From Acaudatibacter sp035532115 (GTDB lineage: Bacteria > Pseudomonadota > Alphaproteobacteria > Caulobacterales > Caulobacteraceae), in assembly GCA_035532115.1 (NCBI GenBank), contig DATKRO010000099.1, positions 18,454-82,453 on the forward strand: a DNA stretch of 64,000 nt. The letters are read 5' to 3'. Positions 24,813 to 33,211 of this stretch are shown here, one piece after another. Every line of letters begins with the position of its first letter. The first letter of the stretch is position 1. The notes under the pieces were generated by a model, which had not been told where the DNA came from, searched no databases, and saw nothing but the letters and a program-made list of their open reading frames with translations. Both the position numbers and the translations under genes were made by a program.

Positions 24813-25678
24813 GCGCGCGCCTTGGGCCTGATCTGCGCCTTCAGCAATCGGCGGGCTGCGTGGCTCATCAGCTGCTGCTTGATGCGCATGAAACGCGGAA
24901 CGTCGCGGCAGTTCGGCGCGACGCAGTGCAGCAACAGCGGATGGCAGAGCACCATGTCGCCCGGCTCGCCGGTCAACTCGACGACGCGCAGGCCCACGCC
25001 GTCCACCTCGGCGCCGTCGGCCATGAAGGCTTCGATCCGATCCGGGGGACCTGCCGCGCAGCCGGTGAGAGCGGCCAGCCAGGGATGACTGCGGTGCAGC
25101 CGGTCGCGACGCCAGCTTCCGTCGGCGCGATGCGCCGAGGGCGCCTGCGCCTCGTACTGCTTCAGGATCAGGCGCGGCGAACCGGCCAGAACCAGGGTCC
25201 CGCCGCCGGCCGGGCGAACCTCGCCGACGAACCCGACCACGAAAAGCGTGGTCAGCCGCGCCGCATTCCAGGCGGGCGTTCCGTCCCAGTGCCAGAGGCG
25301 CTCGGGCACGTCCCACGCCTCGGGCGCGGCGCCGGACGGAAAGGTGACGATGGGCCGCCCCCAGTCGCGCGGCCAGTCCCAGGCGCCGGCGCCCAGGAGG
25401 CCGTCGATGACCGTGCGCACGGCCTCGGTCTGGATCAGGCCTTGGCTCGGCGCGGTTTTCGGCCGCTTCAGGTCGCCGCGCGGCTGGCGCCAGGTCGAGC
25501 GGTCGCTTCGGAATATCCCATGCACCTCGGCCAGTTCGGCCCACCACTCGTCCTGCATGGTCAGGGCGTCGGCGCGCGCGAAGGCGCCGGGGACGCGCAG
25601 GAAGCCGTCGCGCTCGAAGGCGGCGAGCGCGTCTGCGGCGAGGTTGGGGAATGACGATGACGGCGCGCCGGCAGGCAT
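24809..25678 (-). CDS. Phytanoyl-CoA dioxygenase family protein
   Basis: A 289-residue Fe(II)/2-oxoglutarate oxygenase-like protein. It opens with AAFERDGFLRVPGAF, the family's N-terminal motif. The facial triad is probably H and D in LWHWDGTPAWN and the later H in DMVLCHPLLLHCVAPN, with an R a few residues on (VPRFMRI) for 2-oxoglutarate. AAAGGAGG lies eight bases before ATG 25678, an unusually strong ribosome site. The substrate is unknown. The following gene, a HEAT-repeat protein, is translationally coupled. Confidence 0.82.
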   Translation of the reverse strand: MPAGAPSSSFPNLAADALAAFERDGFLRVPGAFARADALTMQDEWWAELAEVHGIFRSDRSTWRQPRGDLKRPKTAPSQGLIQTEAVRTVIDGLLGAGAWDWPRDWGRPIVTFPSGAAPEAWDVPERLWHWDGTPAWNAARLTTLFVVGFVGEVRPAGGGTLVLAGSPRLILKQYEAQAPSAHRADGSWRRDRLHRSHPWLAALTGCAAGPPDRIEAFMADGAEVDGVGLRVVELTGEPGDMVLCHPLLLHCVAPNCRDVPRFMRIKQQLMSHAARRLLKAQIRPKARA

Positions 25679-25904
25679 GAACGAGCCTCCTTTCAGGACG
25701 CCCGGGGTTCGCACGCGGGCTGAAAGAAGGATCGAGGACGCATCGATCGGAGACGATCTCGGTGGGCCTTGGGCCCTTTCCGCGAACCGGACGCGTCCTT
25801 GGCGCGCGCCTGGGCTATAGCAGTGGCCGACGGCGGTCGCAACGCGGCTCCCGCCTCCCCGGCGCCGTTCCGCGGGGCGGCCGTTTGCGGCATAAGGCGG
25901 GCGG

Positions 25905-26441
25905 ATGATCCGCCTCTTCGCCGCCATCGCCATCCCCGGGGAGATCGGCGAGACCCTGGCGCGCCGCCAGCAGGGCCTGCCCGGCGCCCGCTGGCGTCCA
26001 GCTTCGGCCCTGCACCTCACCTTGCGCTTCATCGGCGAGGTGGCCGAGACGACGGCCGAAGACGTCGACGCCGAGCTGGCGCTCGTCGCCGGGCCGGCCC
26101 TGAGCCTCGAGCTCGAGAGCGTCGGCGTCTTCCAGGAGGGCGACGAGATTCGGGCGCTGTGGGCGGGGGCGTCCGAGAACGAGCCTCTGAGGCGTCTGGC
26201 GGCGCGCTGCGAAGCCGCGGCCCGCCGGGCCGGCCTCGCGCCGGAGCGCCGGGTCTGGCGCCCGCACGTGACTCTCGCCTACCTGCGGCGCGCCGATCCG
26301 GCGCGGGTCGCCACCTGGGTGCAGGCCAACAGCCTGCTGAAATCCCCGCTCTTCCAGGTGAAGAGCTTCGGCCTCTATTCCAGCCACCTCGGCCAGAGCG
26401 GCGCGAGCTACCAGCTGGAGCGCCTCTATCGGCTGGGCTGA
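25905..26441 (+). CDS. thpR: RNA 2',3'-cyclic phosphodiesterase
   Basis: A 178-residue 2H phosphoesterase. The two catalytic HxT motifs are H37-L-T39 (LHLTLRFIGEV) and H121-V-T123 (RPHVTLAYLRR). It opens 2',3'-cyclic phosphates at RNA ends, and relatives ligate tRNA halves in vitro. MIRLFAAIAIP is the typical first strand, so ATG 25905 is the start. It stands alone, facing a convergent DUF2237 gene nine bases away. Confidence 0.9.
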   Translation: MIRLFAAIAIPGEIGETLARRQQGLPGARWRPASALHLTLRFIGEVAETTAEDVDAELALVAGPALSLELESVGVFQEGDEIRALWAGASENEPLRRLAARCEAAARRAGLAPERRVWRPHVTLAYLRRADPARVATWVQANSLLKSPLFQVKSFGLYSSHLGQSGASYQLERLYRLG

Positions 26442-26449
26442 TCCCGGCC

Positions 26450-26833
26450 TCACACCTTTGCGGCGTGGTCCTTCAGCACGCCCAGCGGCGCGATCGCCAG
26501 CGTCTCCTCGTGGGTGGCCTCCAGCACCACCGGCGGGGCGACGCCGGCATCGAGGGCCTCCTTCCAGCGCGGCGCGCACAGGCACCAGCGATCTCCGGGG
26601 CTGAGGCCGGGAAACCCGAGATCGCGCCTGGCCGTGGACAGGTCGTTGCCGGCGCCCTTGGAGAACGCCAGGAACTCGGCCGTCATCACCGCGCACACGG
26701 TGTGCAGGCCCACGTCCTCGGCGCCGGTCTCGCAGCAGCCGTTGCGGAAAAAGCCGGTGAGCGGGCGCACCGAACAGGCCTTCAGCTCGCCGCCCAGAAC
26801 GTTTCTGGCGCCTTCGTCGAAACGGGTGGTCAT
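26450..26833 (-). CDS. DUF2237 family protein
   Basis: A 127-residue protein very close to the DUF2237 pattern: ARNVLGGELKACSVRPLTGF, the double cysteine in RNGCCETGAEDVGLHTVC, then DRWCLCAPRWKEALDAGVAP and PVVLEATHE. The conserved cysteines (CC, C, CxC) suggest metal binding or redox activity, but the function is unknown. Starts at ATG 26833, where the conserved region begins. Confidence 0.88.
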   Translation of the reverse strand: MTTRFDEGARNVLGGELKACSVRPLTGFFRNGCCETGAEDVGLHTVCAVMTAEFLAFSKGAGNDLSTARRDLGFPGLSPGDRWCLCAPRWKEALDAGVAPPVVLEATHEETLAIAPLGVLKDHAAKV

Positions 26834-26891
26834 GGGCGTCATTTTAGGGCTTTTTGGCCGCGGTTCGCCAGAGGGAAGGGATGGGCCGATC

Positions 26892-27773
26892 ATGGATTCG
26901 GGGACCGTCCGCCCACGTCGCAGCGCCCTCTACATGCCCGCCTCCAATGCGCGCGCGCTGGAGAAGGCGCACGGCCTCGCCGCCGACGTGGTCATCCTCG
27001 ATCTGGAGGACGCCGTCGCTCCGGGCGCCAAGCCGGCCGCGCGCCTCGCCGCCTGCGAGGCGATCGGCGCGGGCGGATTCGGCCGGCGCGAGGTGGTGAT
27101 ACGGGTCAATGGCCTGGCGAGCGACTGGGGCGCCGCCGACATCGCCGCCGCGGCTGGCGCCGGTCCCGACGCCATCCTGGTTCCCAAGATCGACTCGGCG
27201 GCGGACGTGGCGAACTATGACGAGCGCCTCGCCGGCGCGCCGGCCCGGGTGCGCCTTTGGGTGATGATCGAGACCTGCGCGGCGATGTTCGAGCTTGGCG
27301 CCATCGCCCGGGCGGCGCGGACGACGCGGCTGGCCGCCTTCGTGCTTGGAATCAACGATCTCGCCAAGGAGATGCGGGCGCGACAGACGCCGGACCGCGC
27401 CCAGTTCCTGCCATTCATGGCGATGAGCGTGGCGGCGGCGCGCTCGGAAGGTTTGGTGGTTCTGGACGGCGTCCATAACGAGATCGAGGATCTGGAAGGC
27501 CTCGCCGGCGCCTGCCGCCAGGCCGCCGACCTCGGCTTCGACGGCAAGACCCTGATCCATCCCAGCCACCTCGACGTCTGCAACCGCGCCTTCACGCCGT
27601 CGGCCGCCGAGGTGGCCTGGGCGAAGGCCGTGGTGCAGGCCTTCGGCGAGCCGCAGAACGCCGGCGTAGGCGCCCTCAGGGTGGAGGGCCGCCTGGCCGA
27701 GCGGCTGCACCTGGAGCAATCGCGCCAGCTCATCGCGCTCGCCGAGGCGATCGGGGCGGCCGCCGGCGGATGA
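26892..27773 (+). CDS. HpcH/HpaI aldolase / citrate lyase beta (CitE-like) family enzyme
   Basis: A 293-residue TIM-barrel lyase. Signature pieces are RSALYMPASNARALEKA, VVILDLEDAVAP (Asp/Glu for metal), VIRVNGLASDWG, PDAILVPKID, WVMIETCAAM and GKTLIHPSHLDVCN. The group splits or thioesterifies malyl-CoA, citramalyl-CoA or similar acids; which one applies is not clear. It lies upstream of the suc genes, in the place where malyl-CoA-type enzymes sometimes occur. The ATG at 26892 starts directly before the conserved part. The next gene begins one base after the stop. Confidence 0.85.
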   Translation: MDSGTVRPRRSALYMPASNARALEKAHGLAADVVILDLEDAVAPGAKPAARLAACEAIGAGGFGRREVVIRVNGLASDWGAADIAAAAGAGPDAILVPKIDSAADVANYDERLAGAPARVRLWVMIETCAAMFELGAIARAARTTRLAAFVLGINDLAKEMRARQTPDRAQFLPFMAMSVAAARSEGLVVLDGVHNEIEDLEGLAGACRQAADLGFDGKTLIHPSHLDVCNRAFTPSAAEVAWAKAVVQAFGEPQNAGVGALRVEGRLAERLHLEQSRQLIALAEAIGAAAGG

Positions 27774-27774
27774 C

Positions 27775-28239
27775 GTGAACGAGCTCCCCGCCATGGCCGC
27801 CCTCGTCGTCCTCGCGTTCGGGGCGGGACTAGTTTGGCCCAGGAGCGCAGCCGCGGCCGAGCCCCTGGGTGCGCGCCTGCGCGAGGCCGCCCGGGCCGCC
27901 GAAGGCCTGCAGGGCCCGCTGGACGGCGGCTGGACGCTGGTCTCGCGAGGCGGCGCGCGGCTCTACGACTTCCAGATCGCCCAGCCATCCTCGTCCGCGC
28001 CCGCTCGAGGCGCCTGGCGCGACCTGCGGCGGCCGAGCGTGGCGGGCGACATCGGCGTGATCGACACGCTGGAGGACCGCGCGTGCAGGCTCGACATCAG
28101 TTTCGTACCGGCCCTCGGCGAGGCGCCGGTCGCCATTTCCCTGAGATGCGCCAAGGGGCTCTGGTCGGGCGAGATGCGCGCCGCCGCCGAGGTCACGAAC
28201 GTCGAGCTTCGGCGCGCACCCGCAGCGGCGGGTCAATGA
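27775..28239 (+). CDS. Secreted protein of unknown function
   Basis: A 154-residue exported protein beginning at GTG 27775. The N-terminal hydrophobic stretch (MAALVVLAFGAGLVW) ending ...RSAAAAEP fits a signal peptide. The mature part contains LQGPLDGGWTLVSRGGARLY, a strand-rich pattern, and two cysteines about 30 residues apart. One base separates it from the CitE-like gene, and its stop overlaps the start of the threonine aldolase-like gene (ATGA), so it is a middle gene of a transcription unit. The family is not recognised. Confidence 0.6.
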   Translation: MNELPAMAALVVLAFGAGLVWPRSAAAAEPLGARLREAARAAEGLQGPLDGGWTLVSRGGARLYDFQIAQPSSSAPARGAWRDLRRPSVAGDIGVIDTLEDRACRLDISFVPALGEAPVAISLRCAKGLWSGEMRAAAEVTNVELRRAPAAAGQ

Positions 28240-29261
28240 AGCGGGAGGGCGTCCTGGCGCGCTACGATTTCGCCTCCGACAACGTCGCCGGGGCCATGCC
28301 CGAGGCGCTCGCGGCGCTCGCTTCGGCCAATGCAGGATATGCAGGCGGCTATGGCGCAGACGCGACCTCCGCCCGCGCCGCGGACCTGATCCGCGCCCTG
28401 CTCGACGCCGACGCCGAGGTGCGCTTCGTCGCCTCCGGCACGGCCGCCAACGCGCTTGCGCTCGCCGCGCTCGCCCAGCCGCACGAGGCGATCGTCTGCC
28501 ATGAGCACGCCCACGTCGCCACCGACGAGACCGGCGCGCCGGGGTTCTTCGGAGCGGGCGTAGGTCTGGTGCTGCTGCCCGGCGCCGCGGGCCGCATCGA
28601 TCCGGTCGCGCTCGCCGCGACGATCGCCGCGCCCGAGGTCTCCTATCGGCAATCGCCTGCCGCGCTCTCGCTCACCAACGCCACCGAATACGGAGCGCTC
28701 TACGGGGCGGCGGAGCTGGAGGACATGATCAGGCGAGCGAGGCGGGCCGGCCTGAAGACCCATCTCGACGGCGCGCGCCTCGCCAACGCCGTCGCCGCCG
28801 GGCTCGACCCGAGGCTGCTGGCGCGCGCCGGCCTCGATATCGCCGTCCTCGGCGGGACCAAAGCCGGCTCGACGCCCAGCGAGGCCATCGTGCTCTTCGA
28901 CAAAGCCCTGGCCCGGCGCTTCGACGCACGCCTGAAGCACGCCGGCCAGCTGGTCTCCAAAGGCCGATTTCTGGCGGCGCCCTGGATCGGCATGCTGGAG
29001 GCCGGCGCCTGGACGGGTCGCGCCGCCCACGCCAACGCCATGGCGAGAAAGCTCGCCGCCCTGATGCCGGTTCCGGTGGCCCATCCGGTCGAGGCCAACG
29101 GCGTCTTCGTGTCGATGGACGAGCCGATGCTGGAGCGGCTGCGCGGCCGCGGCTGGCAGGTCTATCGCTTCATCGACGGCACGGTGCGCTTCATGTGCTG
29201 CTGGGCGACCACCGAAGCGGCCGTCGAGGAACTCGGAGCGGACCTGTCGTCGGTGGCGTGA
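28236..29261 (+). CDS. Low-specificity threonine aldolase / beta-eliminating lyase-like PLP enzyme
   Basis: A 341-residue fold-type I PLP enzyme. DFASDNVAGAMPEALAAL replaces the usual 'DFRSDTVT' opening. ASGTAANALALAAL binds the phosphate, HLDGARLANA contains the Asp that pairs with the pyridine nitrogen, and LGGTKAGS holds the Schiff-base lysine. It would cleave threonine or allo-threonine to glycine and acetaldehyde, or act on a related beta-hydroxy amino acid. Its ATG overlaps the previous stop. A terminator-like hairpin follows 6 bases downstream. Confidence 0.88.
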   Translation: MKREGVLARYDFASDNVAGAMPEALAALASANAGYAGGYGADATSARAADLIRALLDADAEVRFVASGTAANALALAALAQPHEAIVCHEHAHVATDETGAPGFFGAGVGLVLLPGAAGRIDPVALAATIAAPEVSYRQSPAALSLTNATEYGALYGAAELEDMIRRARRAGLKTHLDGARLANAVAAGLDPRLLARAGLDIAVLGGTKAGSTPSEAIVLFDKALARRFDARLKHAGQLVSKGRFLAAPWIGMLEAGAWTGRAAHANAMARKLAALMPVPVAHPVEANGVFVSMDEPMLERLRGRGWQVYRFIDGTVRFMCCWATTEAAVEELGADLSSVA

Positions 29262-29266
29262 CGCCC

Positions 29267-29298
29267 GCGCCCCGGCACGCCGGGCCGCGCCGGGGCGC
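29267..29298 (+). terminator. Terminator-like hairpin after the threonine aldolase-like gene
   Basis: Arms GCGCCCCGGC (29267-29276) and GCCGGGGCGC (29289-29298) form a perfect 10-base stem with a 12-base loop. Only a short GTTGCT follows, so it lacks a proper U-tract. It separates the upstream unit from sucC. Confidence 0.45.
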
Positions 29299-29354
29299 GT
29301 TGCTAAGCCAGGGGCGCGTTCCTATAAGGCGCCAGCTCAGTTGAAAGGCGCGCA

Positions 29355-30524
29355 ATGAACATCCACGAGCACCAGGGCAAGGCGCTCCTCGCCGAATTCG
29401 CCGCGCCCGTTCCTCGGGGCTTCGCGGCCTTCAGCATCGACGAGGCTGTGGAGGCGGCGCGTAAGCTGGGCGGGCCGGTGTGGGTGGTGAAGGCCCAGAT
29501 CCATGCCGGCGGGCGCGGCAAGGGCGGCGGCGTCAAGCTCGCCAGATCGCTGGAGGAGGTCCGCGCCGAGGCCGCCAGGATGCTGGGCATGACCCTCGTC
29601 ACCCACCAGACCGGGCCGAAGGGCCGCCTCGTTCGCCGCCTTTACATCGAGGAAGGCGCATCGATCGCCAAGGAATACTATCTGTCGCTGCTGGTCGACC
29701 GCGAGACCAGCCGCATCGCCGTGGTCGCCTCCACCGAGGGCGGCATGGACATCGAGGAGGTGGCCAGCTCCACCCCCGAACGGATCACCACCTTCACCAT
29801 CGACCCGGCCACCGGCGTCTGGCCGCACCACGGCGCGATGCTGGCCAAGTCGCTCGGACTTCAGGGTGAACTCGCCAGGCAAGCCCGTGCGCTGCTGCCG
29901 GTTCTCTACGAGGCCTTCACCAAGAAGGACATGAGCCTTCTGGAGATCAATCCGCTGATCGCGACCGAGGACGGAGCGCTGAAGCTCCTGGACGCCAAGA
30001 TCGGCTTCGACGACAACGCGCTCTTTCGTCACCCTGAGATCGTCGCGTTGCGCGACGTCACCGAGGAAGACGCCAAGGAAATCGAAGCCTCCAGGCACGA
30101 GCTTTCCTACATCGCCCTGGAGGGGGAGATCGGCTGCATGGTGAACGGCGCGGGCCTCGCCATGGCGACCATGGACATCATCAAGCTCTACGGCGCCGAG
30201 CCCGCCAATTTCCTCGACGTCGGCGGCGGCGCCAGCAAGGAGAAGGTCACCGCCGCGTTCAAGATCATCACCGCCGACCCCAGCGTGAAGGGCATATTGG
30301 TCAACATCTTCGGCGGCATCATGCGCTGCGACATCATCGCCGAGGGGGTCGTGGCGGCGGTGAAGGAGGTGGGACTGAAGGTCCCGCTGGTGGTGCGCCT
30401 GGAGGGCACCAACGTCGAACTCGGCAAGCAGATCCTCTCGCAGAGCGGCCTCGACGTCATCGCCGCCAACGACCTCGCCGACGGGGCGCAGAAGATCGTC
30501 CACGCCGTGAAGGCTGCGGCCTGA
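29355..30524 (+). CDS. sucC: Succinyl-CoA synthetase (ADP-forming) beta subunit
   Basis: A 389-residue ATP-grasp subunit. It shows MNIHEHQGKALLAEF, the nucleotide loop QIHAGGRGKGGGVKL, LLEINPLI with the metal ligands, and the C-terminal FLDVGGGASKEKV and NIFGGIMRCDIIAEG. With SucD it makes ATP (or GTP) from succinyl-CoA in the TCA cycle. A malate-CoA ligase could look similar, but the 2-oxoglutarate dehydrogenase genes next door argue for SucC. Unusually, two secreted-protein genes separate it from sucD. Confidence 0.94.
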   Translation: MNIHEHQGKALLAEFAAPVPRGFAAFSIDEAVEAARKLGGPVWVVKAQIHAGGRGKGGGVKLARSLEEVRAEAARMLGMTLVTHQTGPKGRLVRRLYIEEGASIAKEYYLSLLVDRETSRIAVVASTEGGMDIEEVASSTPERITTFTIDPATGVWPHHGAMLAKSLGLQGELARQARALLPVLYEAFTKKDMSLLEINPLIATEDGALKLLDAKIGFDDNALFRHPEIVALRDVTEEDAKEIEASRHELSYIALEGEIGCMVNGAGLAMATMDIIKLYGAEPANFLDVGGGASKEKVTAAFKIITADPSVKGILVNIFGGIMRCDIIAEGVVAAVKEVGLKVPLVVRLEGTNVELGKQILSQSGLDVIAANDLADGAQKIVHAVKAAA

Positions 30525-30640
30525 ACGGTCTCGCGGGCGCCAGGCTTTGCGGGGAGGCGGGAAGGCAGGCGCCTTGCCATCGCCGCGCGGGAAGGCTTTG
30601 GTGCGGCCGACACCCATATTCACTGACACGAAGGCCACTC

Positions 30641-31210
30641 ATGTCCCGACTTCCCCTCCTGGCCGCTTTCGGCGCCCTTTGCCTGCCGGTCGGCGCGCTT
30701 GCCGCCGCACCCGCCCCCGACGCTGCGTTCGACGCTTTCCAGAATGTCTGCAGCGCCACCGCCGCCAGCTACCCGGCGGTGGTCAAGGCGGCGGACGCGG
30801 GCGGCTGGGCGGACACCGCCGTTCCCGCCGACTCCGACGCCAAGGTCACCATCACCGCGAAGATGGCGCGCTCCAAGGCCGCCGGCGGCGAGACCCTGAT
30901 GCTCTCGGCCACCCAGGGCCTGCTCCAGGGCGCCGGCGGCGGCACCCCGGTCAGCACCTGCAAGATCAGCTCGAACCGTCCCGAACCCGATCTCATCGCC
31001 CGCGCCAAGGCGTGGCTCGGCTACGCGCCCGACGCGGCCCCCGACCCGACCCTGGCCGTCTACTACGTCAAGCCGGGCGGCGCGAAACCGGAGCACGTGG
31101 CCAAGGCGAATCTCAACGCCGCCCTCGCCTCGGGGGGCCTGTCGGTGCTGAAGTTCCAGCAGGATCCCGACGGCGCCATCCTCGTCTACCAGACCTACAA
31201 TGTGAAGTAG
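30641..31210 (+). CDS. Secreted protein of unknown function (first of a pair)
   Basis: A 189-residue protein with a clear signal peptide (LPLLAAFGALCLPVGALAAAP, cleaved near residue 22). The mature part starts with DAAFDAFQNVCSATAASYPA, a helix with a cysteine, and has a second cysteine in TPVSTCKIS. It resembles in layout the following secreted protein (helix with Cys, then 'GW', then a strand-rich part), which suggests an old duplication. The function is unknown. It lies between sucC and sucD on the same strand. Confidence 0.65.
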   Translation: MSRLPLLAAFGALCLPVGALAAAPAPDAAFDAFQNVCSATAASYPAVVKAADAGGWADTAVPADSDAKVTITAKMARSKAAGGETLMLSATQGLLQGAGGGTPVSTCKISSNRPEPDLIARAKAWLGYAPDAAPDPTLAVYYVKPGGAKPEHVAKANLNAALASGGLSVLKFQQDPDGAILVYQTYNVK

Positions 31211-31240
31211 CAGCGCGGGATCTCGCGGAGGTTGGTCGCG

Positions 31241-31864
31241 ATGTCGCGCGCCGGAATGCTGATCGGTCTGGGCGTGGCGGCGGCGCTGGCGCTGGCGAAC
31301 TTCGCCGCCGCGCAGGACGACCAGGATGCTGCGGCCTGGAGCCGCCAGGCGGCGCGCGGCGCATTCGAGCTGTGCCGGGTAGACGCCCCTGATGCAGGCA
31401 AGGTCGCCGAACAGGGCGAGGTGTGGGGCTGGCCGGAGTTCGTCCCCTATCTCGAGCACCCTGTCGGATACGAGCGAACGGCGGGCGGCGAAAGCCGGCG
31501 CACCCTCACCGTCGGTGACCAGACCTCCTACGTGGAACTCACGGTGCAGAGCGGCGAGGTGAAATCGGCCGCGCCGGCGCAGGTGCGCTACTTTCGCTGC
31601 GAGGTCGCGGCCAACCAGCCGGTCAACCAAACCCTCGCAGCCTATTTCACCGCCAGGTACGGGCGCCCCAGCGTCGTGACCGGCCGCTCGACGGTCTGGC
31701 TCGCCGGCGCGACGCCTGTGGCCGGCGCCGCCGCCAGCGACGATGCGGCGCTCGCGCCGGTGATCGCCGGGCCGGTTGGCGCCAAGGTCACCCGCGTCGA
31801 ACTCAGCCACGAGCGCGGGCTCGACCGGGCCAAGCTCAGCTTTTTCGAGAAGACCGCCGGCTAG
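31241..31864 (+). CDS. Secreted protein of unknown function (second of a pair)
   Basis: A 207-residue protein. It has a signal peptide (MLIGLGVAAALALANFAAAQ) followed by AWSRQAARGAFELCRVDAPD, with a second cysteine in VRYFRCEVAAN. GGAGG nine bases before ATG 31241 decides the start over TTG 31232. Its arrangement parallels that of the preceding secreted protein. The stop codon lies at the very edge of a REP-like inverted repeat. The function is unknown. Confidence 0.65.
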   Translation: MSRAGMLIGLGVAAALALANFAAAQDDQDAAAWSRQAARGAFELCRVDAPDAGKVAEQGEVWGWPEFVPYLEHPVGYERTAGGESRRTLTVGDQTSYVELTVQSGEVKSAAPAQVRYFRCEVAANQPVNQTLAAYFTARYGRPSVVTGRSTVWLAGATPVAGAAASDDAALAPVIAGPVGAKVTRVELSHERGLDRAKLSFFEKTAG

Positions 31865-31911
31865 AGCGCGTTCCTCAAAAGTGGAACCGCCTTTGCGAGC
31901 CGAACGCGCTC
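31864..31911. repeat. REP-like intergenic inverted repeat
   Basis: Arms GAGCGCGTT (31864-31872) and AACGCGCTC (31903-31911) flank a core containing AAAAGTGGAACCG and TTTGCG. Cores like this recur between genes in many alphaproteobacteria. It starts at the last base of the upstream stop codon and could act as a terminator or an mRNA-end stabiliser. The rest of 31912-32197 shows only GC-rich noncoding sequence and presumably the sucD promoter. Confidence 0.5.
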
Positions 31912-32197
31912 CAGCGTTTTGAATCCAGGCTCGCGGCGGCGCGTTAAGGCCCGGCGGACGTGACCGCCCGCCGGGCCGGGCCTGTCCGCCGCATTACCTT
32001 GGGGAGGTTGAACGGCGGACTGAAGGCGACACGCCAAGCCCGGTCGGAAACTGGCGCGAATCTGCAAGCCTGGCAACGCCAAATTGCGCTTCCGACCGGG
32101 GCTTTGCTTGCCCTCCCGGATCGCCTATGGGAACCGCGCCCGCTCGCGCCGCGCCCGGGTCCCCGAAACTCTGTCCAAGCGAGCGACGAAAAGCCTC

Positions 32198-33079
32198 ATG
32201 TCCATTCTCGTCGGCCGCGAGACGCGGGTGATCTGCCAGGGGATCACCGGAGCGCAGGGCGCGTTCCATTCCGAACAGGCCATCGCCTACGGAACCCGGA
32301 TGGTCGCGGGCGTCACCCCCGGCAAGGGCGGTTCGACGCAACTGGGCCTTCCGGTGTTCGACACCGTGGCCGAGGCGTGCGCCGCCACCGACGCGGACGC
32401 CACCGCCATCTACGTGCCCCCGCCGTTCGCGGCCGATGCGATTCTGGAGGCGATCGACGCCCGGATCGCGCTGATCGTCTGCATCACCGAGGGCATTCCG
32501 GTGCAGGACATGATCAGGGTCAAGCGCGCCCTGGCGGGCTCGGCCTCGCGGCTGATCGGCCCCAACTGTCCCGGCGTGCTGACGCCGGGCGAATGCAAGA
32601 TCGGCATCATGCCCGGCAACATCTTCCGGAAGGGCTCGGTGGGCATCATCTCGCGCTCGGGGACGCTCACCTACGAGGCGGTCTACCAGACCACGCAGGC
32701 GGGCCTGGGCCAGACCACCGCCGTCGGCATCGGCGGCGACCCGGTGAAGGGGACCGAGTTCATCGAGATCCTGGAGATGTTCCTGGCCGATCCGGAGACG
32801 CAATCGATCATCATGATCGGCGAGATCGGTGGCGCGGCCGAGGAAGATGCGGCGCAGTTCATTAAATCTTCAGCAACCAAGAAGCCAATGGTGGGCTTCA
32901 TCGCCGGACGCACCGCGCCGCCGGGCCGCCGCATGGGCCACGCCGGCGCGATCATCTCCGGCGGCAAGGGAGGCGCCGAGGACAAGATCGCCGCCATGGA
33001 AGCCGCGGGCATCCGCGTTTCCCCATCCCCGGCGGCCCTGGGCGAGACCCTGGTCGAGGTCCTCGGCGGGGCCAGGTGA
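32198..33079 (+). CDS. sucD: Succinyl-CoA synthetase alpha subunit
   Basis: A 293-residue subunit. The CoA-binding Rossmann part includes VICQGITGAQGAFHSEQAI and AIYVPPPFAADAI, and IGPNCPGVLTPGE is the family motif. The phosphohistidine lies in RRMGHAGAI near residue 247. Together with SucC it forms the alpha/beta complex of the TCA cycle. ATG 32198 is the start by family length; longer frames upstream extend into the intergenic region. It is followed after about 130 bases by sucA. Confidence 0.94.
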   Translation: MSILVGRETRVICQGITGAQGAFHSEQAIAYGTRMVAGVTPGKGGSTQLGLPVFDTVAEACAATDADATAIYVPPPFAADAILEAIDARIALIVCITEGIPVQDMIRVKRALAGSASRLIGPNCPGVLTPGECKIGIMPGNIFRKGSVGIISRSGTLTYEAVYQTTQAGLGQTTAVGIGGDPVKGTEFIEILEMFLADPETQSIIMIGEIGGAAEEDAAQFIKSSATKKPMVGFIAGRTAPPGRRMGHAGAIISGGKGGAEDKIAAMEAAGIRVSPSPAALGETLVEVLGGAR

Positions 33080-33211
33080 TCCAGGGCGCCCCCCGCGGCG
33101 CCGACAGCTACGGCGATCGGCGAACGGCTACTATCTATGGGGCGCCGCCCGGACATGTGCGACGCGGCCCGGGCGGGTGCAAAGGTGGGCGGACGCGAGG
33201 ATGAGAGTTAG

